Position numbers and translations under genes: made by a program. A stretch of DNA of 64,000 bases, taken from the NCBI GenBank assembly GCA_030429735.1, contig JAUIET010000002.1, forward strand, positions 666,414-730,413, given 5' to 3'. The DNA comes from Gammaproteobacteria bacterium. GTDB lineage: Bacteria; Pseudomonadota; Gammaproteobacteria; Pseudomonadales; JAUIET01. The notes beneath the pieces are model-generated. The model was not told the origin of the DNA, searched no databases, and saw only the letters and a program-made list of their open reading frames with translations. The stretch's first letter is position 1, and each line of letters begins with the position of its first letter. This document shows positions 1 to 9,581 of this stretch, in pieces.

Positions 1-2040
1 GAGCACTGAATAGTCATACGCCAGTATGGCTGTGCGCGACTCACGCGCGTTGAATAAACTGCGGTTGACTTCACCAACGCCAGTGACCAGCCCGTCGGCG
101 GGCGTATTCTTCCGCAAATCTTCCAGATCTCTGCGACCCCGTTGCGCCGCCAGTGCCAGCGCGCCGTATTCGATAAAGTTACCACCTTCGGTCAGTTGGG
201 CGATGTTTTCTCGTGCGCTCTGTTTGCCTCGTGCGTGCAATCCATCGATTTTCTCAGGGCGGTTTTCATCCAGGGTGTACGCGTGCAAGTCACGCACGGT
301 CTGTAGATCAGAGCGAATGGCATCAAGATCGAGCGGTTGCGCTGTTTGCTCTTCAAGCGTGTCCCCGTGCCTGGCGAAATAGTGCAGCAAGGGATGGTCG
401 CCGTACACGGTATCGCCGACAGCGACAGCAAGTGCGGCTACTTCTCCATTGCACGGTGCATGTATCAGATGCTCCAGTTTCATGGAGTCAATCACCATTA
501 ACTCCTGACCTGAACGCATGGTGTCGCCTGTGCTTACATTGATTGCAATCACAGTTCCCTGCATTGGGGAGCGCAGGCAAGTGCTGCCATCTGGAGCTTT
601 ATCATCCCTGTACTTTCTTGACTTGGCTTCCAGGCTGCTTTCATGGCTGGATCGTACAGACTGTCGGGGCGTTTGAAGCGCATCTAATAGATCGTAAACA
701 TTCCGTTCAATAAAGCCGGTATCCATGTTTTTCGCAGCAACCGCCGGGTGTTGAATGACGCTTTTGAGGAAATCCAGATTGCTTTCAACCCCACCGAGTG
801 TGCTAGCACACAATGCACGGTAGTGCGCTTTTAGAGCGCTAGGGAAATCACCCTGGCGGGAGTGGCTGACCAATTTTGCCAGCAAGGGGTCGAACCGTGG
901 ATTAGTGGTGTATCCGGCATACACACAGTGATCAACCCTGATACCAGGACCCGAGGCGGGTTCGAAGCGTGTAATCGTTCCGCCCTGACTGGTTGCAGTT
1001 CCATCGGGTTGCATTGTTTCGGCGCAAATCCGGCTTTGCAGGGCAAAGCCGTGTTGCAAGGGCGGTGTGCCCAAACCTAAAGCCTCCAGTGTCATTTGCT
1101 GACTGAGTGAAAACTGCAGGCCGACAAGGTCCAGACCTGTCACTTCTTCGGTGACAGTATGCTCAACTTGCAGACGCGGATTGAGTTCAATAAATGCGAT
1201 ATCGCTAAAATGGTTCCAGACTAAAAACTCAACCGTACCGATACCTCGGTACCTAACGGCATCCGCCAGGGCGATTGCGTAGTCGTACAGAGTGTCTCTA
1301 CAGGCAGTTGGCAAGCCCGGCGCCGGCGCTATCTCAATGATTTTTTGGTGCCTGCGCTGCAGAGAGCAATCGCGATCGCCCAATACGATCGCGTGCTCAC
1401 CATCCCCTGCAATCTGGATTTCAATGTGCCTGGCGTTTGGCAGCAGACGTTCCACGTACAGTTCATCTCGGCCAAATGCAGACATCGCTTCTGATTGACA
1501 ACGTTGCCAATCACGCTCTAGTTGCTCACTATTGTGCACTTCGCGCATGCCTCTACCGCCACCGCCAGCAACGGCTTTCAGCATAATGCCGCCGTCGAAC
1601 TCGGCCAGGTAATCGCGCGCCTGGGCGAGCGATGTGTGTTCGAAACTGCCCGCTGCCACTGGAATGTTCAGATCATGAGCCAATCGTCTTGCCGCTAACT
1701 TATCGCCAAACTTGTCAAGGGTGTCCGCGTTCGGGCCGATAAAGACAAGCCCTTGTTTTGAGCAGGCGCGCGCAAACTCGGCACTTTCGCTAAGGAATCC
1801 GTAGCCCGGGTGAACCGCATCGGCACCACTTTGCTGAGCAATGCCAAGCACTTCGCCTTGATCCAGGTAGGCGGCTGCACCTTGCCCAGGCAACAGGCAG
1901 GCATGGTCTGCGTGCTCAATATGCAGCGAATTCGAGTCGTCGCTTGAATAGAGTGCCACTGTCTCCAACCCGTAATCTGCAGCCGCGTGCGCGATTCTGA
2001 TGGCGATCTCACCGCGATTAGCTATTAGTATTTTCTTCAT
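1..2040 (-). CDS. Single-chain biotin-dependent acyl-CoA carboxylase (biotin carboxylase + BCCP + start of carboxyltransferase), truncated by left window edge
   Basis: Open frame from ATG at 2040 to the edge: MKKILIANRGEIAIRIAHAAADYGLETV...; biotin carboxylase motifs (GGGGRGMREV, EIQIAGDGEHAIVLGDRDCSLQRRHQKIIEIAP, NPRLQVEHTVTEEV); biotinyl motif VIDSMKLEHLI near 480-500; then carboxyltransferase-like KIDGLHARGKQSARENIAQLTEGGNFIEYGALALAAQRGRRDLEDL. Frame checked between 2040 and 483. Missing from ORF track because no stop lies in the window. Confidence 0.9.
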   Translation of the reverse strand, partial: MKKILIANRGEIAIRIAHAAADYGLETVALYSSDDSNSLHIEHADHACLLPGQGAAAYLDQGEVLGIAQQSGADAVHPGYGFLSESAEFARACSKQGLVFIGPNADTLDKFGDKLAARRLAHDLNIPVAAGSFEHTSLAQARDYLAEFDGGIMLKAVAGGGGRGMREVHNSEQLERDWQRCQSEAMSAFGRDELYVERLLPNARHIEIQIAGDGEHAIVLGDRDCSLQRRHQKIIEIAPAPGLPTACRDTLYDYAIALADAVRYRGIGTVEFLVWNHFSDIAFIELNPRLQVEHTVTEEVTGLDLVGLQFSLSQQMTLEALGLGTPPLQHGFALQSRICAETMQPDGTATSQGGTITRFEPASGPGIRVDHCVYAGYTTNPRFDPLLAKLVSHSRQGDFPSALKAHYRALCASTLGGVESNLDFLKSVIQHPAVAAKNMDTGFIERNVYDLLDALQTPRQSVRSSHESSLEAKSRKYRDDKAPDGSTCLRSPMQGTVIAINVSTGDTMRSGQELMVIDSMKLEHLIHAPCNGEVAALAVAVGDTVYGDHPLLHYFARHGDTLEEQTAQPLDLDAIRSDLQTVRDLHAYTLDENRPEKIDGLHARGKQSARENIAQLTEGGNFIEYGALALAAQRGRRDLEDLRKNTPADGLVTGVGEVNRSLFNARESRTAILAYDYSVL

Positions 2041-2098
2041 TGAGAGTCCGCGTCTTTCGTTTGACAGCATCAAGGTGGATCATTATAGTCGAAGCGCT

Positions 2099-2410
2099 AT
2101 GCAAACCACGCGTCACATTGCCAGTATCAGGGCATTCCGAAAACTCCGCTCCGGCGGCCTGATGCTTGCGTTCGCACTGCTGTTTGCTGCAACCCAGTTC
2201 AGCAACCTTGACCACAATCATTCCGGTGATGTTCTTGAGGCGTCTTGCTCGGTTTGTTTATTGGCAGGTGACTCACCCGTTACGGTTGCCGACACTTCTC
2301 CCACCCTTAGTGCGCAAATTCTCTCTCCCGCGCGCGGACATTCAAGTGTTAGTGCGCCGCAGCAGCAAGCGTTTGCGTATTACTCGACGAGGGCACCCCC
2401 GGTTTCATAA
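2099..2410 (+). CDS. Small secreted/membrane hypothetical protein upstream of ZnuD-like receptor
   Basis: ORF MQTTRHIASIRAFRKLRSGGLMLAFALLFAATQFSNLDHNHSGDVLEASCSVCLLAGDS; hydrophobic N-terminus, HNH and CSVC residues; precedes a metal-type TBDR. Confidence 0.6.
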   Translation: MQTTRHIASIRAFRKLRSGGLMLAFALLFAATQFSNLDHNHSGDVLEASCSVCLLAGDSPVTVADTSPTLSAQILSPARGHSSVSAPQQQAFAYYSTRAPPVS

Positions 2411-2425
2411 GGCACTCCAGAAAGT

Positions 2426-2443
2426 ATTCGCTTATTTGCGAAT
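2426..2443. promoter_or_regulatory. Candidate operator: perfect inverted repeat ATTCGC-N6-GCGAAT upstream of TBDR
   Basis: ATTCGCTTATTTGCGAAT read directly; 27 bp upstream of the TBDR start codon. Confidence 0.4.
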
Positions 2444-2469
2444 GATGTTTAATATGCTTCGAGTATCTT

Positions 2470-4545
2470 ATGAAAATTTTACGTTCAGTTGCGCTGTTCA
2501 GCTTTGCTGCAGCGGGTAGCAGTTATAGTTTCGCCGATGATGTGCTTGAAGAGGTAGTGGTGCACAGCCACCCTCTGTCCGGCGAAGGTTTGTCCCAGGC
2601 CACCGAGACCTTGCAGGGCGCTGAGTTACAACGCCGCGTGAGCACCAGTATAGGAGACACCTTGTCTGCCTTGCCGGGAGTGCATTCTTCTACGTTCGGG
2701 AAGGCAGTGAGTCGACCGGTTATTCATGGCCTGGGTGGGCCACGGATAAAGGTGATGGAAGATCGAATAGATACGCTGGATGTCTCGGTGACCAGTGCTG
2801 ACCATGCAGTGGGTATAGACCCATTTATTGCGGAGAGTGTGGAGGTGCTGAAAGGCGCGAGCACTTTGTTGTATGGCTCCGGGGCGATTGGCGGTGTTGT
2901 TGATGTACATTCCGGTCGCATTCCACACAACGTGCCAGAGCAAGCGATCAGCGGCGGCTTGCAATCGCGATTCGATGCCAATAATAACGGCGTGTCATCA
3001 GCGCTGAAGCTTAATGGCGCAGCGGGCTCGTTTGCCTGGCATGCGGATCTCAGCATCAAGGACGGTGACGAGTACGAGATTCCGGGTTTTGCGGAGTCTG
3101 CTCGGTTGCACGCCACGGAAACGGATGAGCCGCAAGACCCGGCTGAGCAAGAGGGCCGTTTGCCAGGCAGCCAATTTGAAAAAGATGCCTATGCAATTGG
3201 TGTGTCCAGGATTGCCGATTGGGGCTTTGTTGGCCTGGCCGTGAGCAAGCTGGAAGCGCAATACGGTTTGCCGGGCGGACACGGTCATGACGAGGAGCAT
3301 GGCGAGGAAGAGCATGAAGGAGAAGAGCACGAAGGCGAAGAGCATGATGCAGAGGGCGTTGCGCTTGGTGAGACACCGATTCTCGATATGGAACAGCAGC
3401 GTATTGATTTTGAAATGGGCATTGAAAACCCGTTTTCGGGTATAAAAAGCCTCAACCTCCGGGCTGCTTATAATGACTACGAACATCAGGAGATAGAGCC
3501 TGATGGCGAAGTGGCAACCAACTTCGGCAATCAGGCCTGGGAGGCCAGGCTGGAGCTCATGTTTGAAAACGAAAACTGGCACGGTGCGGTTGGAACCCAG
3601 TTTTCTGATCGTTCGTTTTCAGCCATTGGCGAAGAAGCGTTTATTCCACCAGTGGACAGTAGCGAGCAGGCAGTGTTTGCTCTGGCAGAGCGCAATTTTG
3701 AGACTTACGATCTGGAGATAGGTGCCAGGCTTGGGCGAGTGAAGCATGATTCGGCAACAGGGCAGTCCCGGGATTTTACCAACAGCGCTTTGTCGGCGGG
3801 GCTGGTCAGGCACGCAGGTGAACACTGGACATTAGGTTTGCTGGCTGACTTTTCATCCCGCGCACCCGTCGGGGAGGAGCTGTTTTCCAATGGTCCGCAT
3901 CTGGCAACCAGAACATTCGAGGTCGGAAATGCCGACCTTGATACTGAAAAAGCGATGAACGCCGCCGCTACGATCAATTTCGATTCCGAACTTGTCGAAG
4001 CACGAGCCACCGCTTACTACACGCAATTCAATGATTATATTTATCAACAGTTCTCGGGCGCTGAAGAAGACGAACTGCCAGTCGCGCAATACCAACAAAG
4101 TGATGCGCGTTTTTATGGTATTGATTCCTTTGTTCGCGCACGCGTGATGCGTTTTGACGATGGCGAACTTTCTGTCAGTGGCCGCTTCGACTGGGTAGAT
4201 GCAAAGCTTGATGCGCCAGGGCAGTCAAACTTGCCGCGAATACCACCGGCCAGGTTTGCGCTTGGTATTCATGGCGAATGGGGCCGAGTGTCAGCGGATC
4301 TGGAGTGGACCCGCGCACTGGCGCAAAATGACGCAGGCGCAAATGAGCTGGCGACGGATGCGTACAATGAGCTAACTGCCTTTGTCGCCTATACAGTGGA
4401 CTTAATGGCCAACAGCAGCCTGCAATTGTTCGTGCAGGGGAAAAACCTGACCGACGATGAGCAACGCTTGCACACATCGTTTATCAAAGACCTCGCTCCC
4501 GCACCCGGTCGAACGATAGAGGCAGGCATTAGTGTGACGTTTTAA
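2470..4545 (+). CDS. TonB-dependent outer-membrane receptor, ZnuD-like (putative zinc/metal uptake)
   Basis: Signal peptide, plug motifs (LSALPGVHSSTFGKAVSRPVIHGLGGPRIKVMEDRI; VEVLKGASTLLYGSGAIGGVVDV), C-terminal PAPGRTIEAGISVTF; His/Glu-rich loop HGHDEEHGEEEHEGEEHEGEEHDAEG as in ZnuD-type receptors. Confidence 0.88.
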   Translation: MKILRSVALFSFAAAGSSYSFADDVLEEVVVHSHPLSGEGLSQATETLQGAELQRRVSTSIGDTLSALPGVHSSTFGKAVSRPVIHGLGGPRIKVMEDRIDTLDVSVTSADHAVGIDPFIAESVEVLKGASTLLYGSGAIGGVVDVHSGRIPHNVPEQAISGGLQSRFDANNNGVSSALKLNGAAGSFAWHADLSIKDGDEYEIPGFAESARLHATETDEPQDPAEQEGRLPGSQFEKDAYAIGVSRIADWGFVGLAVSKLEAQYGLPGGHGHDEEHGEEEHEGEEHEGEEHDAEGVALGETPILDMEQQRIDFEMGIENPFSGIKSLNLRAAYNDYEHQEIEPDGEVATNFGNQAWEARLELMFENENWHGAVGTQFSDRSFSAIGEEAFIPPVDSSEQAVFALAERNFETYDLEIGARLGRVKHDSATGQSRDFTNSALSAGLVRHAGEHWTLGLLADFSSRAPVGEELFSNGPHLATRTFEVGNADLDTEKAMNAAATINFDSELVEARATAYYTQFNDYIYQQFSGAEEDELPVAQYQQSDARFYGIDSFVRARVMRFDDGELSVSGRFDWVDAKLDAPGQSNLPRIPPARFALGIHGEWGRVSADLEWTRALAQNDAGANELATDAYNELTAFVAYTVDLMANSSLQLFVQGKNLTDDEQRLHTSFIKDLAPAPGRTIEAGISVTF

Positions 4546-4602
4546 CTTTGGGGTTTGGCGGGCAAATCGGAGTAAACTGTGGGCTGATACCTTTGGCCCC
4601 AT

Positions 4603-5946
4603 ATGATGTCCGCCCGTCCCAGCATTTGGCAGCTCGCCTTCCCTTCCATTTTAGGGAATTTGTCGTACTCACTCGTGGGTATGGCACAAACCAAATTCAT
4701 TTCTGAATTAGGTGCTGAAGGTCTTGCTGCTGCTGGTGCCGGCCAGCGTATGTTCTTCGCCATGGGCGCCATACTGATGGCGGTAAGTGTGGGTACTACC
4801 GCGCTAGTGGCCAGAGCATGGGGGGCTGAGGACTATCGGGAAGCCAGCCGGGTAACCATGGCGTCTCTGGTGCTTGGGTCGGCCATCGCGCTCGTGGTCG
4901 GTATTCTTGGCGTGATATTTTCAACACCTATCGCCAGTTTGTTTGGTCTCAATTCTGTGGCCCTGGAAATGGCGAGTGACAACATTCGCTGGCTGGCAGT
5001 TTTCAATGTCGCCTTCGCCTGCAATTTTATTTTAAGCGCGGCATTGAGAGCCTCCGGTGATGCCTGGACCCCGCTTTGGATAAGCATCGCCGTCAATATT
5101 ATCAATTTGCCCTTGATGTACATGTTTATTTTTGGCCATTACGGTGCGCCAGCCATGGGGGTAGCGGGTACTGCGGTGGCAGCAGGTCTGGCGTTCAGTG
5201 TCGGCGGCGGCATCATGCTGGTCATGTGGCTGAAGCAAAAATTTCGAGTCAAACATGTATCCGGAGGCTGGTGGCGGCGCGAGCGGCTGCGCCAGCTGGT
5301 TCATATTGGCTACCCGACCGTACTCGAGCAAGCCGTAATTCAATGCGGCTTTCTGGTGTTTCTGATGATTATTGGCAATTACTACGGTACGGAAGCATTT
5401 GCGGCCTACAGCATTGGCGTCAATATATTAGCCATTTGTATGACCGTGGGTTTTGGCTTTTCGATCGCTGGATCGACACTGGTGGGACAAAATCTCGGCG
5501 CGAACGATCCGGATGCCGCTATGCGCAGCGGCTGGCGCGCGGTCAGCTATGCCATCTTGAGCATGGGCGGTTTGTCGGCGCTGATATTAATGTTCGCGCA
5601 GGAAATTGCCTTGTTCTTTATAGGCGATGAGCCGGAAACCGTACGGCTTACCGTGCAGTTCATGTATATTCTTGGCGCAATGCTGCCATTGCTGGCGGTG
5701 GATTTCACGATTGGTGGTGCCTTGCGCGGGGCCGGAGATACGCGTTTTCCACTGGTTGCGACCATTCTCGGTTTGTTGCTGATGCGTTGCGGTTTGGCAG
5801 CGCTGGCCACGTCTATGGGATTGCCGGTTGTGTATGTATACGCGGCAATTATCGGTGACTACGTGCTCAAAGGTGGTTTACTGTTATGGCGTTTTCATTC
5901 CGGTCGCTGGAAAAAGGCCGTCACCATCACACCAGTCAGCACATAG
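4603..5946 (+). CDS. MATE family efflux transporter
   Basis: 447 aa, multiple TM segments, MATE-type motifs (VGTTALVARAWGAEDYREA, GSTLVGQNLGANDPDAA, GALRGAGDTRFPL). Confidence 0.9.
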   Translation: MMSARPSIWQLAFPSILGNLSYSLVGMAQTKFISELGAEGLAAAGAGQRMFFAMGAILMAVSVGTTALVARAWGAEDYREASRVTMASLVLGSAIALVVGILGVIFSTPIASLFGLNSVALEMASDNIRWLAVFNVAFACNFILSAALRASGDAWTPLWISIAVNIINLPLMYMFIFGHYGAPAMGVAGTAVAAGLAFSVGGGIMLVMWLKQKFRVKHVSGGWWRRERLRQLVHIGYPTVLEQAVIQCGFLVFLMIIGNYYGTEAFAAYSIGVNILAICMTVGFGFSIAGSTLVGQNLGANDPDAAMRSGWRAVSYAILSMGGLSALILMFAQEIALFFIGDEPETVRLTVQFMYILGAMLPLLAVDFTIGGALRGAGDTRFPLVATILGLLLMRCGLAALATSMGLPVVYVYAAIIGDYVLKGGLLLWRFHSGRWKKAVTITPVST

Positions 5947-5988
5947 CGCGGAGGGTGTCGCAATGGCTCCTGAGTGTCGTTATTGCCA

Positions 5989-6981
5989 ATGAATATACGT
6001 CTTGACGCAAAGAAGGTTTATTGGCCGCTCAAGACAGCGTTTGTGACCTCGCAGGATAATGTGTCGGGTATCGATTCCGTCCGTGTACAGCTGACCCACG
6101 ATGGTGCGGTTGGCCATGCGGAATCACTGGGTGTTGATTATCACGGTGAAACCGCGGACAGTATTCTGGCTGATATTGAGTCCGTGAGGCATCTGGTAGA
6201 GAGCAGCAAAAACCTTTGCTCTGTTCGCGAACGCCTGCTGCAGGTTCTGCCTGCGGGTGGTGCCCGTAATGCGCTCGATTGCGCGGCATGGGACCTGGAA
6301 GCCAAACTTCAAGGCCAACGGGTGTGGGCACTGCTGGGCATGCCAGTGCAGCCAGTCGAAACGATGATCACGCTCACTCTGGATACACCCGCGGCGATGG
6401 CGACGCAAGCGCTGGCGGCGGCGGATTTTTCGGTGCTGAAACTCAAAGTTGATGCAATCGAGCCGATTGCTTGCATTGAAGCAGTACGCGAGGCACGAGC
6501 CGATTGTCAGATAGTGATTGATGCCAACAGCGACTGGCGTCTTGAGCAGCTACAAGAGTGGGCGCCGCTGTGCAAGTCATTAGGTGTTGCGCTCATTGAA
6601 CAGCCGCTGGCGGTAGGGGAAGATGAGGGGTTGGCTCAATTGTCGCTTGATGTTCCCTTGTGCGCTGATGAATCGATTCAGGACACAGCACAGTTCGATT
6701 ATGTGGCGGCCAGGTATCAGGCGGTAAACATCAAACTCGACAAAACCGGCGGCCTTACAGAGGCGTTGCAGTTATTGGGCCGGGCCAGGCGGGGTAACAT
6801 TCAGGTCTTTGTCGGGAACATGCTGGGTTCGTCGCTGGCCATGGCGCCCGCCTTTGTGATTGCACAGCAAAGTCAGTGGGTTGACCTTGATGGGCCATTG
6901 TTACAGGTCGACGATGTGCAGCCAGCCATTCGATACCAGGGGTCCCGCATGTACGCACCGGATCGAGAGCTTTGGGGGTGA
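5989..6981 (+). CDS. Enolase-superfamily dipeptide epimerase (L-Ala-D/L-Glu epimerase-like)
   Basis: MNIRLDAKKVYWPLKTAFVTSQ...; ARNALDCAAWDLEAKL, FSVLKLKVD, IVIDANSDW, LIEQPLAVGED, LCADESI, NIKLDKTGGLTEALQL motifs of the muconate lactonizing/epimerase group. Confidence 0.85.
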   Translation: MNIRLDAKKVYWPLKTAFVTSQDNVSGIDSVRVQLTHDGAVGHAESLGVDYHGETADSILADIESVRHLVESSKNLCSVRERLLQVLPAGGARNALDCAAWDLEAKLQGQRVWALLGMPVQPVETMITLTLDTPAAMATQALAAADFSVLKLKVDAIEPIACIEAVREARADCQIVIDANSDWRLEQLQEWAPLCKSLGVALIEQPLAVGEDEGLAQLSLDVPLCADESIQDTAQFDYVAARYQAVNIKLDKTGGLTEALQLLGRARRGNIQVFVGNMLGSSLAMAPAFVIAQQSQWVDLDGPLLQVDDVQPAIRYQGSRMYAPDRELWG

Positions 6982-6988
6982 CCGCTGT

Positions 6989-8149
6989 TTAGTCGGGTAA
7001 TTGATCGAGCAAGAACCGCTTTACATTGCCACCCATCACCGCTCGGATTTCCTTCTCGGAAAAACCCTCATTGAGCATGGTTTCGGTAAGCAGAGCCAGC
7101 TGCGATGTATCGAAACGGGTCGTTACTGTGCCATCGAAATCCGACCCCAGTGCAATGTGCTCGAGCCCCAGCAAATCGATCCCGTGACGAATGGAGCGGA
7201 CTATGCCCAGTGGTGAATAGTCACAGACAGCTGAAGACCAATAGCCAATGCCAATAATACCGCCGCTGGCCGCGACTTCTTTCATCAAAGAGTCATCAAG
7301 GTTTCGCGGAGAGTCACACGCACCTTTGAAACCGCCATGTGACAGAACCACCGGGCGCTCTGCGAGCGCTAACACATCACGTACTACCTTTGGTGACGCA
7401 TGCGCAATATCGATATTCACCCCCAGCTCATTGGCTCGCCTGACCACTTGCTTTCCGAACTCACTGAGTCCAGCCTTACTGGTGCCGTGCAGGGAACCCC
7501 CTAATCTGTTATCGAAAAAATGAGTGATGCCAAGGAACTGCAAACCGTCTCGGTGCAGAAAGTCCAGATTCTTCAGGTCGCCATCCAATGCATGTGCGCC
7601 TTCAATCAAAAACTGAGCGCCGACAATATCACGTCCTGCCGCCCGCGCCGCAAGCAAATTCCTGAGGTCTGATTTGGAGCGTACCCACATCAGTTGTTGC
7701 GGATTGTCTGCGATCAGTCGATTCAACCGTGCCAGCTGCATCGCGGCTCTGGCATAGAGCGAATTCCATGTCGCGACAGGCCAGGCCTGAACTACTGCCA
7801 GCAGCGTAATGTTGTCGGATGTGGATTCATTACGCACGTCGTTCAAACCCCTGGGTGATTTGGTTACGGCCGAAAACACCTGCAAGCCAACGTTGCCTTC
7901 GCGCAGGCGTGGCAAGTCGACGTGGCCGCGCGTCGCGTGCCGGGTTAAATCTCTGTTCCATAGCAATGAATCGGCGTGCAGATCCGCTATGAACAAATCA
8001 CTGTGGAGAGCCTGCGCCGCTGCGGAGACTTGTGAGTCATCGTGCCCGTCAACGCGATTCAAGCTTCGCTCAACAAGTGCGGGCGCAATCAGATGGATCA
8101 GAAAGGCCAGGGTGAGCAGAGTAAGGAGTAGAACAGCGAGTTTTTTCAT
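6989..8149 (-). CDS. Membrane dipeptidase (peptidase M19)
   Basis: N-terminal TM; FIADLHADSLLW, GAQFLIEGAHALDGDL, NIDIAHASPKVVRDVL, VVLSHGGFKGACDSPRNL, HIALGSDFDGTV motifs. Confidence 0.9.
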   Translation of the reverse strand: MKKLAVLLLTLLTLAFLIHLIAPALVERSLNRVDGHDDSQVSAAAQALHSDLFIADLHADSLLWNRDLTRHATRGHVDLPRLREGNVGLQVFSAVTKSPRGLNDVRNESTSDNITLLAVVQAWPVATWNSLYARAAMQLARLNRLIADNPQQLMWVRSKSDLRNLLAARAAGRDIVGAQFLIEGAHALDGDLKNLDFLHRDGLQFLGITHFFDNRLGGSLHGTSKAGLSEFGKQVVRRANELGVNIDIAHASPKVVRDVLALAERPVVLSHGGFKGACDSPRNLDDSLMKEVAASGGIIGIGYWSSAVCDYSPLGIVRSIRHGIDLLGLEHIALGSDFDGTVTTRFDTSQLALLTETMLNEGFSEKEIRAVMGGNVKRFLLDQLPD

Positions 8150-8165
8150 ATCATGATTGGTCTGG

Positions 8166-9581
8166 TTAAGCGTTACCGGGTCGCGGGTTCAATTGAGTTT
8201 CTCTGGGTTCCTGCTCTCGCCTTGTATCGCGCAAGGCCAAATCAAGTTCAGTGATCAGAAATTTGAATTCTGCATTCGTTACTGGCGTCGCTCCATTGTG
8301 GAAAGCGTGTTGCATCAGCGTGTTAAACAGTGTCAACACGTCCGGGTTTGCTTGTTCGGTGATAAACAATCTCACCGATTGCTCAGACTTCAGACCTTTA
8401 GAGCCGAGCCAGTCCAGCACTTTAAAGCTATGAGCAGCGGCATCTTCGCTGCGATAGTCGCGAATCAACCTGCGTTTTAACTGCTCATCCGGTGGATAGG
8501 CGATAGCAAGCAGTCGGCTGAGCAAGCCTCCGGTTTTTAGCTTCTTAACTGCAACCGCAAGCACCAGGGTGGTCATCCCAATCGCGGCAAGCCAAAGCAG
8601 CATGTGACTCGACCAAAAACTCTGCCGTGATGAATCGTTAGGTGAGCCCGCCATACCGACAAGCAGCGGTTGCGCGGGAAGATGGATTTGCTCGAAGTCG
8701 GAGGTGCGTGTGTTCCACCAATGAAACGCGATGGCGGGTAATGTATACGAGCCGGCCTCCTCGGCAACATAGCTGACAACTTCCCGTCGCAACGCGATAT
8801 AGGTGCCACGATTTACCCTGTCTTCCAGACGCGCCGGCCTCATGTACGCGGCCAGGCCTGGTGTTGAGCTGATATTGATGGCAGGCAGCATCATGGCTGC
8901 GACGTTTTCTGCGCGTAGCGTTATCGTTCGCCTGATGGCGTCGCCAACCCTAAGTACTGGCGTGTCGGCGTCGCTGTTCAGTGGTTTGTCGAATTCATCG
9001 CTTACGCTGAAATAAGTAGAGGCTATCCATTGCGTCACAGAGCTTGTTCGGATCTCGTCCGGTAACAATGATAAAAATTCCATTTGCTTCGTTTGCAGAA
9101 CGCCGCTGATCGCCGACGTTGGCGCATCGGGATTGGCGATCGATACGCTTAGCTCGATTGGCGGCAGAGAGAATCGACCAGCTCTCTGTGGGTAAATCGT
9201 GATAGTCCAGAGTTGCACGGACCACGTGGTACCAGATTCCCGGCGAGACGAGTTAACAGCAAATTTGTTGCGCCTTAGAACAATAGCATCGTCTAATTCG
9301 AAGCGCCCAACGTGCGAGCCACCACTGAACCAGCTATCCGTCGCCACCTCTATGTTCAGTTCAAGTTGCTGACCAATCACCCCGCCTGATGCCGGCTGTA
9401 TCCAGCTTTTGAGTCGTACGCGATCTTCTTTAACCATTTGTTCCAGGCTTGGTGAGCTTGCATCACCTGCTAACATGTCGGTACTTGCTGCCTGCGCGCT
9501 GTTTGCATACGCCGTTGTTGCCTGACTGATACCGACAATGCTTGCCAGTATCACGCAAAGTAGCCTGCGACTAGCGCTCAT
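8166..9581 (-). CDS. batD: BatD-like protein (aerotolerance operon)
   Basis: Signal peptide, VRLKSWIQPASGGVIGQQLELNIEVATD..., C-terminal TM; last gene of moxR-DUF58-batA-batB order. Confidence 0.75.
   Translation of the reverse strand: MSASRRLLCVILASIVGISQATTAYANSAQAASTDMLAGDASSPSLEQMVKEDRVRLKSWIQPASGGVIGQQLELNIEVATDSWFSGGSHVGRFELDDAIVLRRNKFAVNSSRRESGTTWSVQLWTITIYPQRAGRFSLPPIELSVSIANPDAPTSAISGVLQTKQMEFLSLLPDEIRTSSVTQWIASTYFSVSDEFDKPLNSDADTPVLRVGDAIRRTITLRAENVAAMMLPAINISSTPGLAAYMRPARLEDRVNRGTYIALRREVVSYVAEEAGSYTLPAIAFHWWNTRTSDFEQIHLPAQPLLVGMAGSPNDSSRQSFWSSHMLLWLAAIGMTTLVLAVAVKKLKTGGLLSRLLAIAYPPDEQLKRRLIRDYRSEDAAAHSFKVLDWLGSKGLKSEQSVRLFITEQANPDVLTLFNTLMQHAFHNGATPVTNAEFKFLITELDLALRDTRREQEPRETQLNPRPGNA

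Noticed and set aside
3280-3360. Short tandem-like repeats (gaagagcatgaagg...)
   Set aside because: They encode the His/Glu-rich loop in frame; coding low complexity, not a separate repeat element.
2998-3582. 194-aa minus-strand ORF opposite the ZnuD-like receptor
   Set aside because: Shadow ORF of a clear coding gene; low-complexity translation with no recognisable domain.
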